From contig JABTUP010000007.1 of assembly GCA_015075325.1 (NCBI GenBank), forward strand, positions 79,532 to 143,531: 64,000 nt of DNA, written 5' to 3'. Below are positions 15,601-23,082 of this stretch, piece after piece. This DNA comes from Flavobacteriales bacterium. GTDB taxonomy: Bacteria > Bacteroidota > Bacteroidia > Flavobacteriales_E > Vicingaceae. Numbering within the stretch: position 1 is the first letter of the stretch; the number at the start of each line of letters is the position of its first letter. A program made the position numbers and the translations under genes. The notes under the pieces are model-generated. The model worked only from the letters and a program-made list of their open reading frames with translations, was not told the DNA's origin and did no database searches.

Positions 15601-16968
15601 TTAAAGAGTAGAAAAAATAACATCAAAAACATTCACGTTTTCGGCAGGATTGGAATAATTGATTTTCCCGTTGTGTAACCCGATGATGTTTTTTGTAAGT
15701 ACCAAACCAAGCCCAAAACCTACTTTGCTAAGGCTGTTTTCGCCTCTGAAAAAGTGTGTAAACAGAAATTTTTGTTCGTCTTCCGAAACTGATTTTCCAA
15801 AATTTAAAACAGAAATTTTTAGTTGGTTGTTTTGCGAAACATCAATTTTTATTTCTGCTTTTTTGTTGTTGCTGTAAGCAATGCAGTTGTTTAAAAGGTT
15901 TTGAAACGCTTGTCGGATAAGCATTTCGTTCCCTTTTACAAAAATCAATTCTTCTTTGGGTTCAGTTGGCAAATAATTTATTTCAAAAATAAAATCGGGA
16001 TAAAGTGTATTTAATTCGCTAATGCAATCAAAAATCAATTCGTCTATTCGTATATTCTTTTGATCAAAGCCTTGTCCCGCTTCAATTTTAGAAATTTCGA
16101 GCAATGTATTTATGATTTCTGCCAACGATTTTGTTTTGGAAATTTGATTGTCAATGTCGTTTTTCAAAGCGGTGTTTTCAGCACTTTTTTTGATTCGTTC
16201 CAATTCCGAAATCAGCACCGCAATAGGCGTTTTTAGTTGGTGAGAAATGTGATGAATTGCGTTTTTCTGAAAAGCGTAAGCATTGTTGGTTCGGTTTACC
16301 AATTCATTGAATTTGGTGTTCAAATAATCCATTTCAAAAGTATCGGTTGAAAGATTGGTTGTCTTGGGTTTTTCTCCAATTTGATATTTTTCTAAAAGCG
16401 TTGCAAGTTCTGAAATTGGTTTTGAAATACGATTGGCAATGTAAACAGAAATTACGATTACAAGAACTGTAAAAACTATAAACGCAACAATTAGAATAAT
16501 GCCTAATTTATACAATTTGGTGTAGCCAAATTGGTCATATGCCTTGCTAATACCGTAATAATTTTTGTTGTTTGCTGTAAAATAAATAGCAACAACATCA
16601 TAAACTCCGTCTTTTTGTTCTATCCAAACATCTTGTTCGTTGAGTTCTGCCAATAATTTTTTTGAATAGCTTATCGGTACATCATCAAGGTTAGAATAAA
16701 TAAGGTGTTTTGTGCTGTCAAAAATGAGCAATTTTTCATTCAACATTGAATTGATTGAAAGTCGGTCAATGGCTTCTGCCAATTCGTGTTCGTCTTTTTC
16801 AATTTCTGAAATGAAACGAAGTGTTGTAATGATTTTTTCTTTTTGTCGTTGTTGAAAATCTTCTTCTCTGTATTCTGAAAACAACCAATACACAATAACA
16901 AACATTACTCCAACAAGCAAAATACTTGTTACGGAAAAATAGAGCAATATTTTGTTTCTGATTTTCAT
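15601..16968 (-). CDS. Membrane sensor histidine kinase of the efflux system
   Basis: A 455-residue sensor kinase. It has a transmembrane helix at 8-29, a periplasmic sensor of about 115 residues, a second helix (GIILIVAFIVFTVLVIVISVY part), a HAMP region, the H-box HHISHQLKTP, an N-box QAFQNLLNNCIAYS and a G2 box VGFGLGLVLTKNI. The G1 box usually written DxGxG is NFGKS here, a change seen in some CusS-like kinases. Its start overlaps the stop of the regulator gene by 4 bases. It probably senses periplasmic metal and phosphorylates the neighbouring regulator; the metal is not shown by the sequence. Confidence 0.88.
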   Translation of the reverse strand: MKIRNKILLYFSVTSILLVGVMFVIVYWLFSEYREEDFQQRQKEKIITTLRFISEIEKDEHELAEAIDRLSINSMLNEKLLIFDSTKHLIYSNLDDVPISYSKKLLAELNEQDVWIEQKDGVYDVVAIYFTANNKNYYGISKAYDQFGYTKLYKLGIILIVAFIVFTVLVIVISVYIANRISKPISELATLLEKYQIGEKPKTTNLSTDTFEMDYLNTKFNELVNRTNNAYAFQKNAIHHISHQLKTPIAVLISELERIKKSAENTALKNDIDNQISKTKSLAEIINTLLEISKIEAGQGFDQKNIRIDELIFDCISELNTLYPDFIFEINYLPTEPKEELIFVKGNEMLIRQAFQNLLNNCIAYSNNKKAEIKIDVSQNNQLKISVLNFGKSVSEDEQKFLFTHFFRGENSLSKVGFGLGLVLTKNIIGLHNGKINYSNPAENVNVFDVIFSTL

Positions 16969-17642
16969 TCGGTGTCTAAATAGTAGCCGTAGCCCACTTT
17001 GGTTTTAATGCTGTTTTTGCCGAATGGTTTGTCAATTTTGTTTCGCAAAAAGTTGATGTAAACTTCAATGGTGTTTGTGTTTGCTTCAAATGTTTTTCCC
17101 CATATTTCGTTTATCAAATCGTTTTTAGAAATAATGTCGCCTTTGTTTTCGGATAGTTTCATCAAAATTTGATATTCTCTCGGTGTAAGCGTTATTTCTT
17201 GATTTTGTCGGGTTACTTTTTTTGTGTTTGGATAAATTACAATATCGTCTGCTACAATTACGGTGTTTTGTGTGGTGGTTGTATTTGAGCGTTTAATAAG
17301 CGAATTGATACGAAGCAACAATTCTCGCATATAAAACGGTTTTGTCAAATAGTCGTCAGCACCGCAATTAAAACCTTGCACTTTGTCGTCTAATTCAGAA
17401 AAAGCCGTGAGCATTATTACCGGTGTTTGCGTGTTGTATTGACGAAAATCTTTGCACAGGTCAAAGCCGTTTTTGCCAGGCAAGTTGATGTCCATAATTA
17501 CACAGTCGTAATTTTCTCGTTTCAACAATCGTTCAGCTAACAATCCATCATACAGCGAAGTTGTATTGATAGCTTCGGCTTTCAATGTGTCGCTGATGTT
17601 TTTGTTTAGCGTTTGGTCGTCTTCTATTAAAAGAATATTCAT
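16965..17642 (-). CDS. OmpR-family response regulator of the efflux system
   Basis: A 225-residue regulator with a receiver domain (acidic EDD near residue 8, phospho-acceptor Asp in CVIMDINLPGKNG, Lys in DDYLTKPF) and a C-terminal winged helix (LTPREYQILMKLSENKG, then the recognition helix in VEVYINFLRNKID-like sequence). It is the first gene of the regulator-kinase pair. A perfect -7 box (CAAAGTTA on the plus strand, 17647-17654) ends 4 bases before the ATG, so the mRNA may be leaderless. It probably binds the ACCTTAAAA repeat upstream of czcC. Confidence 0.9.
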   Translation of the reverse strand: MNILLIEDDQTLNKNISDTLKAEAINTTSLYDGLLAERLLKRENYDCVIMDINLPGKNGFDLCKDFRQYNTQTPVIMLTAFSELDDKVQGFNCGADDYLTKPFYMRELLLRINSLIKRSNTTTTQNTVIVADDIVIYPNTKKVTRQNQEITLTPREYQILMKLSENKGDIISKNDLINEIWGKTFEANTNTIEVYINFLRNKIDKPFGKNSIKTKVGYGYYLDTE

Positions 17643-17646
17643 TTTA

Positions 17647-17654
17647 CAAAGTTA
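17647..17654 (-). promoter_or_regulatory. -7 promoter box of the regulator gene
   Basis: On the minus strand this reads TAACTTTG, matching the Bacteroidota TAnnTTTG consensus. Only TAAA separates it from the ATG at 17642, which places the expected transcription start at or next to the start codon. Confidence 0.6.
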
Positions 17655-17843
17655 CAAATTCATTCATTGGTTGTTATGTCGTGCGTTTGCAAATGTGCCA
17701 ATGTGTGTCGGCTGAAATTATTTTTTTAAGTGTGGTGGGAAAATTTTTAAACCCTTTCTTGTTATGTCCGATTTACGTGTCGGTTTTGTCGTGTCTGTTG
17801 ATGTTAGCACTGTCACCTCACCTACGGTTGCAGCCAACGGCTC

Positions 17844-18010
17844 GGCTATGCGTAGTGCGGGATTTGAACTGCAAACATTCAGTTTAGCACCAACGTAAGC
17901 TAAAGCTAAGTTTTGTGTTTTAATTTGATTATAAAAATACTAAACTTAGCTTTGGCGTAATATGAACTACAAAGTTTAATTTTAAACTGCACCCCGCATT
18001 ACGTATAGCC
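17844..18010. repeat. Nested imperfect inverted repeat, about 167 bp (MITE-like)
   Basis: The outer arms are GGCTATGCGTAGTGCGGG (17844-17861) and CCCGCATTACGTATAGCC (17993-18010), which pair with 2 mismatches in 18. An inner pair, GTAAGCTAAAGCTAAGTTT (17895-17913) and AAACTTAGCTTTGGCGTA (17942-17959), surrounds an AT-rich centre. There is no open reading frame inside. The architecture suggests a miniature transposable element or a recombination site; neither is proven. Confidence 0.65.
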
Positions 18011-18013
18011 ATT

Positions 18014-19946
18014 GTGTGTGCCCTGCATGAGCAAAGCACACCTATCCGAAGCTTTATAAAAACATCAAATATGCAAATAAAAGATGAAAAAGCAAAAGAT
18101 AGGGAGTTTAATTTTTTCTAGAGGGTGAAAGTCCCTTGCGTGCGGGACTAACAATCCGAAACGCTAGCAAGTTGCAAGGTGGTTAACTGTGAAGTTAGCA
18201 CTGAAGGAAGCAAGACTGCAAAAGTTAGTACCGACGAACAGGAAGTACATAAGAGGCTATTAAAAGGGGATAAGCAAGCACACCATTGCAACGTCCAAAG
18301 CGAACAAAAACCTTTTACTAGTAGATGTACCGGGCATTAACCGAAAGAAAAAGCTCTTACCAGGGGAGGTCTTCGCAGTTACGAGTTAACAGAGCGAAGA
18401 AGTCAGCAGAAGTCATAGTACTTTGCAGCAACGAGCTAACTGAAAACGTGAACAAAAGGTTGGAGGACTCACAAGCAAAGGAAGGACAGAACGTAAAATG
18501 GTTTTCAATTCGGAATGGAATTTAAAAGATAGCCACCCGAAACGAAAACAAGTTAAAACAAAAGTAAACCGAGTATGATTGAACAAGTAGTACACCCTTA
18601 CAATTTGCAAAAAGCATTACAACAAGTAATAGCTAACAAAGGTAGTGCAGGAGTAGATGGCATGCAAACCTCACAACTAGAGGCACATTTTCGAGAACAC
18701 AAACCAACACTATTGCAAGCAGTAAAGGAAAACCACTACAAGCCACAAGCCATACTTGGCGTGGAAATTCCAAAGAGCAATGGCAAAGTCCGACTACTAG
18801 GAGTACCCACCGTAACCGATAGGTTACTACAACAAGCAGTATCACAAGTGTTGATGCCTAAGTACGAACAAGAATTTAGTGAAAACAGTTACGGATTTAG
18901 ACCCCGAAAAAATGCACGCCAAGCAGTTGGCAAAGCATTGGAACACATCCACGAAGGGTTTACCTACATTGTAGATACCGACCTAAAGAACTTTTTCGAC
19001 GAAGTAGACCACTGCCTGCTTTTAAACTTACTGTATCAAAAAGTAAAATGCCCCATTACCCTACAACTTATCCGTAAATGGTTACGAACACCAATACGAA
19101 TAAACGGCAAGCTACAAAAACGCAGAAAAGGAGTACCGCAAGGAAGTCCACTAAGCCCACTGTTGTCAAACATCCTGCTCAACGAGTTGGATAAAGAACT
19201 AACACGGCGAAAACTTCGTTTTGTACGTTATGCCGATGATTTTAGTATCTACACCAAATCCAAAAACCAAGCGTTGATGATAGAAAAAGTGGTATTCAAG
19301 TTCCTGAAAACCAAACTAAAACTAAGCATCAACACCGAAAAGAGTGGGATAAGAAAACCCGTTCAATTCGAGATTTTGGGGTTTGGGTTTGTACCCACGT
19401 ATAAGAAAGGCGACAAAGGGCAGTACCAATTGGTAGTAAGCGAAAAAGCATGGCAGCGATTAAAAATGCGAGTAAAATCGATAACCCGAAAAACAACACC
19501 AGCAAGTTTTGAAGAACGAATAGCCAAAATAAACGAAGTACAACGAGGATGGTTAAACTATTTTAGAGGTACGAGTATATACGGTAAACTTCGCGATTTA
19601 GACGGATGGTTGCGTAACCGTTTACGCTACTGTATATGGCACGACTGGAAAAAACCCGAACGCAAGAGGAAAAACCTTATACGATTAGGAGTTGACCAAG
19701 ACCACGCCTACGCATGGAGTAGAACGAGGAAAGGCGGTTGGGCAGTTGCTCAGAGTCCTATTTTGGGAACAACGATAACACTTAAAAGGCTCTTACTACG
19801 AAAGTACCAAGCTATGTTGGATGTTTACTTAGAACTTAACCCATCATTTTGCGAACCGCCGTATACGAGAACCTATCCCGAAAGCTTTCGGGAGTGGTGT
19901 GAGAGGTGCACTCCGTCAGTTTATCTGGCGGAGCCATCTACTCGAT
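18014..19946 (+). mobile_element. Group II intron, near full length
   Basis: The element contains ribozyme domain I-type sequence (GAGGGTGAAAGTCCCTTGCG at 18120), an LtrA-type reverse transcriptase gene and a 3' end with a domain VI hairpin and the terminus CTACTCGAT (19938-19946). The 3' end is fixed by comparison with the relic at 9603-9921: both copies agree up to this point and then differ. The 5' end is uncertain; a GTGTG motif at 18014-18020, about 100 bases before the GAAAGTCCC segment, is my best guess. The domain V region is disrupted by a palindrome (19876-19893), so splicing may be impaired. Confidence 0.85.
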
Positions 19947-19990
19947 TATGCATAGTTTTTTATATTCCACCGTTTTCAGTTTTTTTATAA
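18575..19990 (+). CDS. ltrA: Group II intron reverse transcriptase/maturase (LtrA family)
   Basis: It makes the intron-encoded protein that aids splicing and target-primed reverse transcription. RT blocks run from the N-terminus (GSAGVDGMQ) through YGFRPRKNARQA, YIVDTDLKNFFDEVDH, QGSPLSPLLSNILL and the catalytic RYADDF (YADD at 219-222) to the maturase X domain (INEVQRGWLNYFRGTS, GGWAVAQSPILGTTI). No HNH endonuclease domain is visible. All catalytic residues are present. The reading frame does not stop inside the intron: after about residue 427 it reads through domains V and VI and ends in the 3' flank at 19990, so the last ~45 residues are probably not part of the ancestral protein. Confidence 0.92.
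   Translation: MIEQVVHPYNLQKALQQVIANKGSAGVDGMQTSQLEAHFREHKPTLLQAVKENHYKPQAILGVEIPKSNGKVRLLGVPTVTDRLLQQAVSQVLMPKYEQEFSENSYGFRPRKNARQAVGKALEHIHEGFTYIVDTDLKNFFDEVDHCLLLNLLYQKVKCPITLQLIRKWLRTPIRINGKLQKRRKGVPQGSPLSPLLSNILLNELDKELTRRKLRFVRYADDFSIYTKSKNQALMIEKVVFKFLKTKLKLSINTEKSGIRKPVQFEILGFGFVPTYKKGDKGQYQLVVSEKAWQRLKMRVKSITRKTTPASFEERIAKINEVQRGWLNYFRGTSIYGKLRDLDGWLRNRLRYCIWHDWKKPERKRKNLIRLGVDQDHAYAWSRTRKGGWAVAQSPILGTTITLKRLLLRKYQAMLDVYLELNPSFCEPPYTRTYPESFREWCERCTPSVYLAEPSTRLCIVFYIPPFSVFL
19876..19893. repeat. 18-bp perfect palindrome in intron domain V region
   Basis: TCCCGAAAGCTTTCGGGA is a perfect palindrome. It lies between the 5' arm of domain V (GAACCGCCGTATACG) and the segment TGGTGTGAGAGG, where the complementary 3' arm would be expected. 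The relic copy carries the same element at 9851-9868 with one mismatch. Confidence 0.7.
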
Positions 19991-20457
19991 ATCAGTCGTC
20001 CATTTTTAAATTCAAAAAAGACTCTAGTCCAGTCGCTCAAACTTAAAAACAAATGGTTTTTTCCTTTTAATTCGGCAAAGTAGGGAGTCAGAGTTATGCT
20101 AAATTCTCCATTTCTTATTGTCAACGGTGAAACTTTTACATACCGCAGTTTGTTTTTGTTTTCCCGAAATATTTTTTTCCTATTTCCCAATCCGATTTTT
20201 TGAATCCGAAATCCATTAATTGAATCTGGTATTTTTGAAACGTATTCTTGGTTTTCTATAAAAATTGTTGTCGGTTGTTTTGTTTGAGAGTATTTGTTAT
20301 AAAACGAGTCAATTTCTATTGTATATTTTTCAATTGCGGTCAAATACAAAGAATCCGTCTCCGACATTTTTAATAATTCTGAACTCCAATTTTTATTTTG
20401 TCCGAACCCACCGAATGACATAAAAAGGAGGAAAAATATGTTTAGAAATCTGTTCAT
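19960..20457 (-). CDS. Exported protein of unknown function
   Basis: A 165-residue protein with a signal peptide (MNRFLNIFFLLFMSFGGFGQ). I do not recognise a family. The mature part is mixed alpha/beta with many Lys and Asn residues, a predicted early helix (SELLKMSETDSLYLTAIEKY) and a C-terminal strand-rich part (DWTRVFFEFKNGRLIYKK). Its stop lies only about 13 bases from the 3' end of the group II intron, so the intron sits immediately downstream of this gene. A cluster of TATATACACC half-sites lies just upstream. Confidence 0.7.
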   Translation of the reverse strand: MNRFLNIFFLLFMSFGGFGQNKNWSSELLKMSETDSLYLTAIEKYTIEIDSFYNKYSQTKQPTTIFIENQEYVSKIPDSINGFRIQKIGLGNRKKIFRENKNKLRYVKVSPLTIRNGEFSITLTPYFAELKGKNHLFLSLSDWTRVFFEFKNGRLIYKKTENGGI

Positions 20458-20480
20458 TTAAATTATGCACAACTTGTTTA

Positions 20481-20547
20481 TATATACACCTTAAGTATAC
20501 CAATACACCCAAAAACAGGTATATATGTACACCTTTTGGTGTATATA
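20481..20547. repeat. Cluster of TATATACACC half-sites
   Basis: Direct copies lie at 20481-20490 and, with two extra bases, at 20522-20533. A shorter ATACACC is at 20503-20509, and an inverted GGTGTATATA is at 20538-20547; the last two full copies face each other across TTTT and can form a hairpin. The cluster lies 24-90 bases upstream of the small exported-protein gene and could be its operator. Confidence 0.45.
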
Positions 20548-20581
20548 TCTAATTTCAAAAATATTAATTTAATTTGTTATA

Positions 20582-20639
20582 AACCATTAAAAGGGCTTTT
20601 AATGGTTAGCAAACTTAGGGTATTGTTGTACCCTAAGTT
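20582..20639. terminator. Twin hairpins downstream of panB
   Basis: Two perfect hairpins stand 4 bases apart: AACCATTAAAAG/CTTTTAATGGTT (20582-20607, 2-base loop) and AACTTAGGGTA/TACCCTAAGTT (20612-20639, 6-base loop). They follow the panB stop on the minus strand. They have no T-run, so they could be processing or attenuation structures rather than simple terminators. Confidence 0.45.
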
Positions 20640-20686
20640 GTTATATTATGCTTTTAAATAAAAGTTGAAATGTAAAAACTGCTTTG

Positions 20687-21502
20687 TTAATACTGTTCGT
20701 CTTTATTCGGGAAATCTAAGCTTTTAACATCTTCAATATAGTTTTCAACGGCACCTTTAATTTCATCATACAAATTTGCATAACGGCGTAAAAATCGAGG
20801 GCTAAATTCGTGCGTTATGCCTAGCATGTCGTGTACAACTAATACTTGTCCATCAACACCATTGCCAGCTCCAATACCTATTACTGGTATTTTAACCTCT
20901 TGAGCAACTTTTGTAGCCAATTTAGCTGGAATTTTTTCCAAAACCAAAGCAAAACAACCTGCTTGTTCGAGCAATTTGGCGTCAGCAATTAGTTTTTTTG
21001 CTTCTTCGTCTTCTTTAGCCCGAACCACATAAGTTCCAAATTTATAAATAGATTGAGGAGTTAAACCCAAATGTCCCATAACGGGTATTCCTGCAGAAAG
21101 TATTCGTTTTACAGATTCTAAAATTTCTTCACCACCTTCTAATTTTACCGCATGAGCACCAGATTCTTTCATAATTCTAATTGCAGAAGAGAGTGCTTCT
21201 TTTGAATTTCCTTGGTAGGTTCCAAAAGGTAAATCAACAACTACTAAACAACGATTAATTGCTCTAATTACTGATGAAGCATGATAAATCATTTGGTCAA
21301 GCGTAATTGGTAAGGTGGTTTCATGTCCTGCCATTACATTAGATGCTGAATCGCCAACCAGTATAATATCTATACCAGCATTATCAATAATTTTTGCTAA
21401 TGAAAAATCATAGCCAGTTAACATGGCAATTTTTTCGCCTCTATGTTTCATTTCTTGCAACACGTGAGTAGTTACTCTTTTAACGTCTTTATGTACCGAC
21501 AT
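20687..21502 (-). CDS. panB: 3-methyl-2-oxobutanoate hydroxymethyltransferase
   Basis: It catalyses the first committed step of pantothenate (coenzyme A) synthesis: transfer of a hydroxymethyl group from 5,10-methylene-THF to 2-oxoisovalerate to give ketopantoate. The 271-residue sequence shows the family blocks [37 protein letters not shown] (Mg-binding Asp), [19 protein letters not shown] (catalytic Glu), [11 protein letters not shown] and [19 protein letters not shown]. panC and panD are not in this window. A -7 box at 21572-21579 lies upstream on the same strand. Confidence 0.97.
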   Translation of the reverse strand: MSVHKDVKRVTTHVLQEMKHRGEKIAMLTGYDFSLAKIIDNAGIDIILVGDSASNVMAGHETTLPITLDQMIYHASSVIRAINRCLVVVDLPFGTYQGNSKEALSSAIRIMKESGAHAVKLEGGEEILESVKRILSAGIPVMGHLGLTPQSIYKFGTYVVRAKEDEEAKKLIADAKLLEQAGCFALVLEKIPAKLATKVAQEVKIPVIGIGAGNGVDGQVLVVHDMLGITHEFSPRFLRRYANLYDEIKGAVENYIEDVKSLDFPNKDEQY

Positions 21503-21571
21503 GGTTTCCTTTGGTTTGATTAATACTGCCGTTTATTATTAATATTTACCTTTTGTAAAATATATAGTTGG

Positions 21572-21579
21572 CAAAACTA
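21572..21579 (-). promoter_or_regulatory. -7 promoter box of panB
   Basis: On the minus strand it reads TAGTTTTG, a match to TAnnTTTG, about 70 bases upstream of the panB ATG. Confidence 0.5.
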
Positions 21580-21608
21580 CAAAATATGTTTGTTTTAATT
21601 ATAAATGA

Positions 21609-21616
21609 TAAATTTG
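21609..21616 (+). promoter_or_regulatory. -7 promoter box of the lipoprotein gene at 21735
   Basis: TAAATTTG matches the TAnnTTTG consensus. Transcription from here would give a leader of about 110 bases that includes the hairpin at 21644-21699. Confidence 0.5.
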
Positions 21617-21643
21617 TAGTTCGGTTAATAAAAAAAAATATGA

Positions 21644-21699
21644 AATAGCCACTAACAACTTGTTTGTTGCACACAAACATCAATGAAGTTAAGGCTATT
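21644..21699 (+). other. Long nested hairpin in the 5' leader
   Basis: Three nested complementary pairs are visible: AATAGCC/GGCTATT (21644-21650, 21693-21699), AACTT/AAGTT (21657-21661, 21686-21690) and GTTTGT/ACAAAC (21662-21667, 21673-21678). It matches no riboswitch that I know. Confidence 0.5.
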
Positions 21700-21734
21700 C
21701 CATATGACAACTAAAAAATAATATATATCTACAT

Positions 21735-22883
21735 ATGAAAAAAAATTTATCTTATTTGTTAGCAATTGTTGGAGCTTTTACTTTGTACTCTTGCGAAACA
21801 GAAATAAAAACCAATGCTGAGTATAAAGATATTACGGTGATTTATGGTTTGTTAAATCCAAACGAATCAAACCATTACATTAAAATTACCAAAGCATTTT
21901 TAGGCGAAGGCAATGCTAATGATTTGGCTAATAATTCAGCCAATTTTAATTATGCTGATGGTGAATTAGATGTTAGAATTGATGAGTATAATGCTAACAG
22001 TACTTTTGTTCGTTCATTTTCTTTATCAAGAACAGTAAATGAAATACCAAAAGATGATGGTGTTTTTTCAAATACCGATAATGTGTTGTATAAGTTTGTT
22101 GAACCATCGCTTAAAAAAGATTATTCATATAAATTAAACATTGTAAATAAAACTTTAGGCAAAGAAATTACTTCTGAAACTAAAATTGCAAACGACCCTA
22201 GTTTAACTAACTTAAACCAAATAACTAAACTAAAATTAGTTAACTCATCGGGTTCGTATTTAAACCACGATTTTAACATACGAACAGGTGCTAATTCTGG
22301 AAAAGTAAAAGTTAACTTAATTTTTAGTTATGCCAATCACTTTACTGATACGGCTATACAACCAGAGGTAAAAACAGTAAAAATTTCATTAGGCGAACAA
22401 AAAACAACCACCACAGAAGGTGGAGATATTTTAGTTTTTACGCTTAATGGAGCTAACTTCTTTTCTGCGTTAACCAATTCTATTAGTGCTAGTGTACCTA
22501 ATTTAAACTACAGAAGAATTAACAACTGTGTTTTAGAGGTAATTTCAGCAGGAGTTGATTTAGCTACATACATTTCAGTTAATGAGCCATCAACATCAAT
22601 TACTCAAAACAAACCAGAGTTTACCAATTTAACTAATGCGTTAGGTGTTTTTTCATCACGAAACATTAAAAATATTTACACCGCATCATCGGGTTTTAAT
22701 GCAACCAATCCTTCTACCGAAAACCTTAATGGTTTTGATAACGATGGACAAACAAATTTTGATAATGATACAAAGGAAAAAATATTAACCATGGGATTAA
22801 ATTTTTGTGACCCATTTAATACCAGTACTTACGCTCCTCGATGTGTTGATGTAATTTCAAATTGGAATACATTTAATCCTTAA
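21735..22883 (+). CDS. DUF4249-like lipoprotein
   Basis: A 382-residue lipoprotein: signal peptide MKKNLSYLLAIVGAFTLY with lipobox YSCE. The mature N-terminus (DITVIYGLLNPNESNHYIKI) followed by beta-rich sequence resembles the DUF4249 lipoproteins that often accompany TonB-dependent receptors in Bacteroidota, but no receptor gene is adjacent and the assignment is tentative. The C-terminus is Asn/Asp-rich and ends in a small Cys-containing segment (NFCDPFNTS, APRCVDVIS). It is transcribed alone and ends at a good terminator. Confidence 0.7.
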   Translation: MKKNLSYLLAIVGAFTLYSCETEIKTNAEYKDITVIYGLLNPNESNHYIKITKAFLGEGNANDLANNSANFNYADGELDVRIDEYNANSTFVRSFSLSRTVNEIPKDDGVFSNTDNVLYKFVEPSLKKDYSYKLNIVNKTLGKEITSETKIANDPSLTNLNQITKLKLVNSSGSYLNHDFNIRTGANSGKVKVNLIFSYANHFTDTAIQPEVKTVKISLGEQKTTTTEGGDILVFTLNGANFFSALTNSISASVPNLNYRRINNCVLEVISAGVDLATYISVNEPSTSITQNKPEFTNLTNALGVFSSRNIKNIYTASSGFNATNPSTENLNGFDNDGQTNFDNDTKEKILTMGLNFCDPFNTSTYAPRCVDVISNWNTFNP

Positions 22884-22907
22884 TATAAAAATTAAATCAG
22901 TGATAAA

Positions 22908-22938
22908 AGCCGCAAACTACTAGTTGCGGCTTTTTTTT
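22908..22938 (+). terminator. Rho-independent terminator
   Basis: AGCCGCAA and TTGCGGCT pair around CTACTAG and are followed by eight T residues, 25 bases after the lipoprotein stop codon. Confidence 0.9.
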
Positions 22939-23027
22939 CTGCCTAAATGTCAGTTGTTTTGTCATAAATTATCGCAATCATTTTCTTTAGTCTGTCAAAG
23001 TTTCTTTAAAACAGGGTTGTTTTTCAA

Positions 23028-23042
23028 TGGCATATCATTTGA
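23028..23042 (+). promoter_or_regulatory. Sigma-54-like -24/-12 element before dnaK
   Basis: TGGCATATCATTTGA has the GG and G(C) positions 12 bases apart, as in TGGCAC-N5-TTGCA, with one mismatch at the -12 C. Its distance to the dnaK ATG (23083) predicts a leader of about 30 bases. No TAnnTTTG box is apparent in the intergenic region. Confidence 0.45.
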
Positions 23043-23082
23043 ATAAAAGCTAATCGTAAAAAAAAAACTAAAACTAAATATT

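Larger units (their letters stand above)
17643..18013. other. Gene-free stretch at the right end of the efflux genes
   Basis: These 371 bases carry no convincing gene. They hold the promoter of the regulator, a 16-base sequence (17785-17800) nearly identical to one at 9943-9958 on the other side of the operon, and a nested inverted repeat (17844-18010) that ends right before the group II intron. Confidence 0.6.

Noticed and set aside
9975..17770. Short inverted repeats GAAAATTTTTAAA-like at both ends of the efflux operon
   Set aside because: They are AT-rich, imperfect and easily due to chance; the 16-base direct repeat is the better boundary candidate.
18325..18525. Open frame of 66 codons before the maturase
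   Set aside because: It lies in ribozyme domain I-III sequence; its composition and position fit structured RNA, not a protein.
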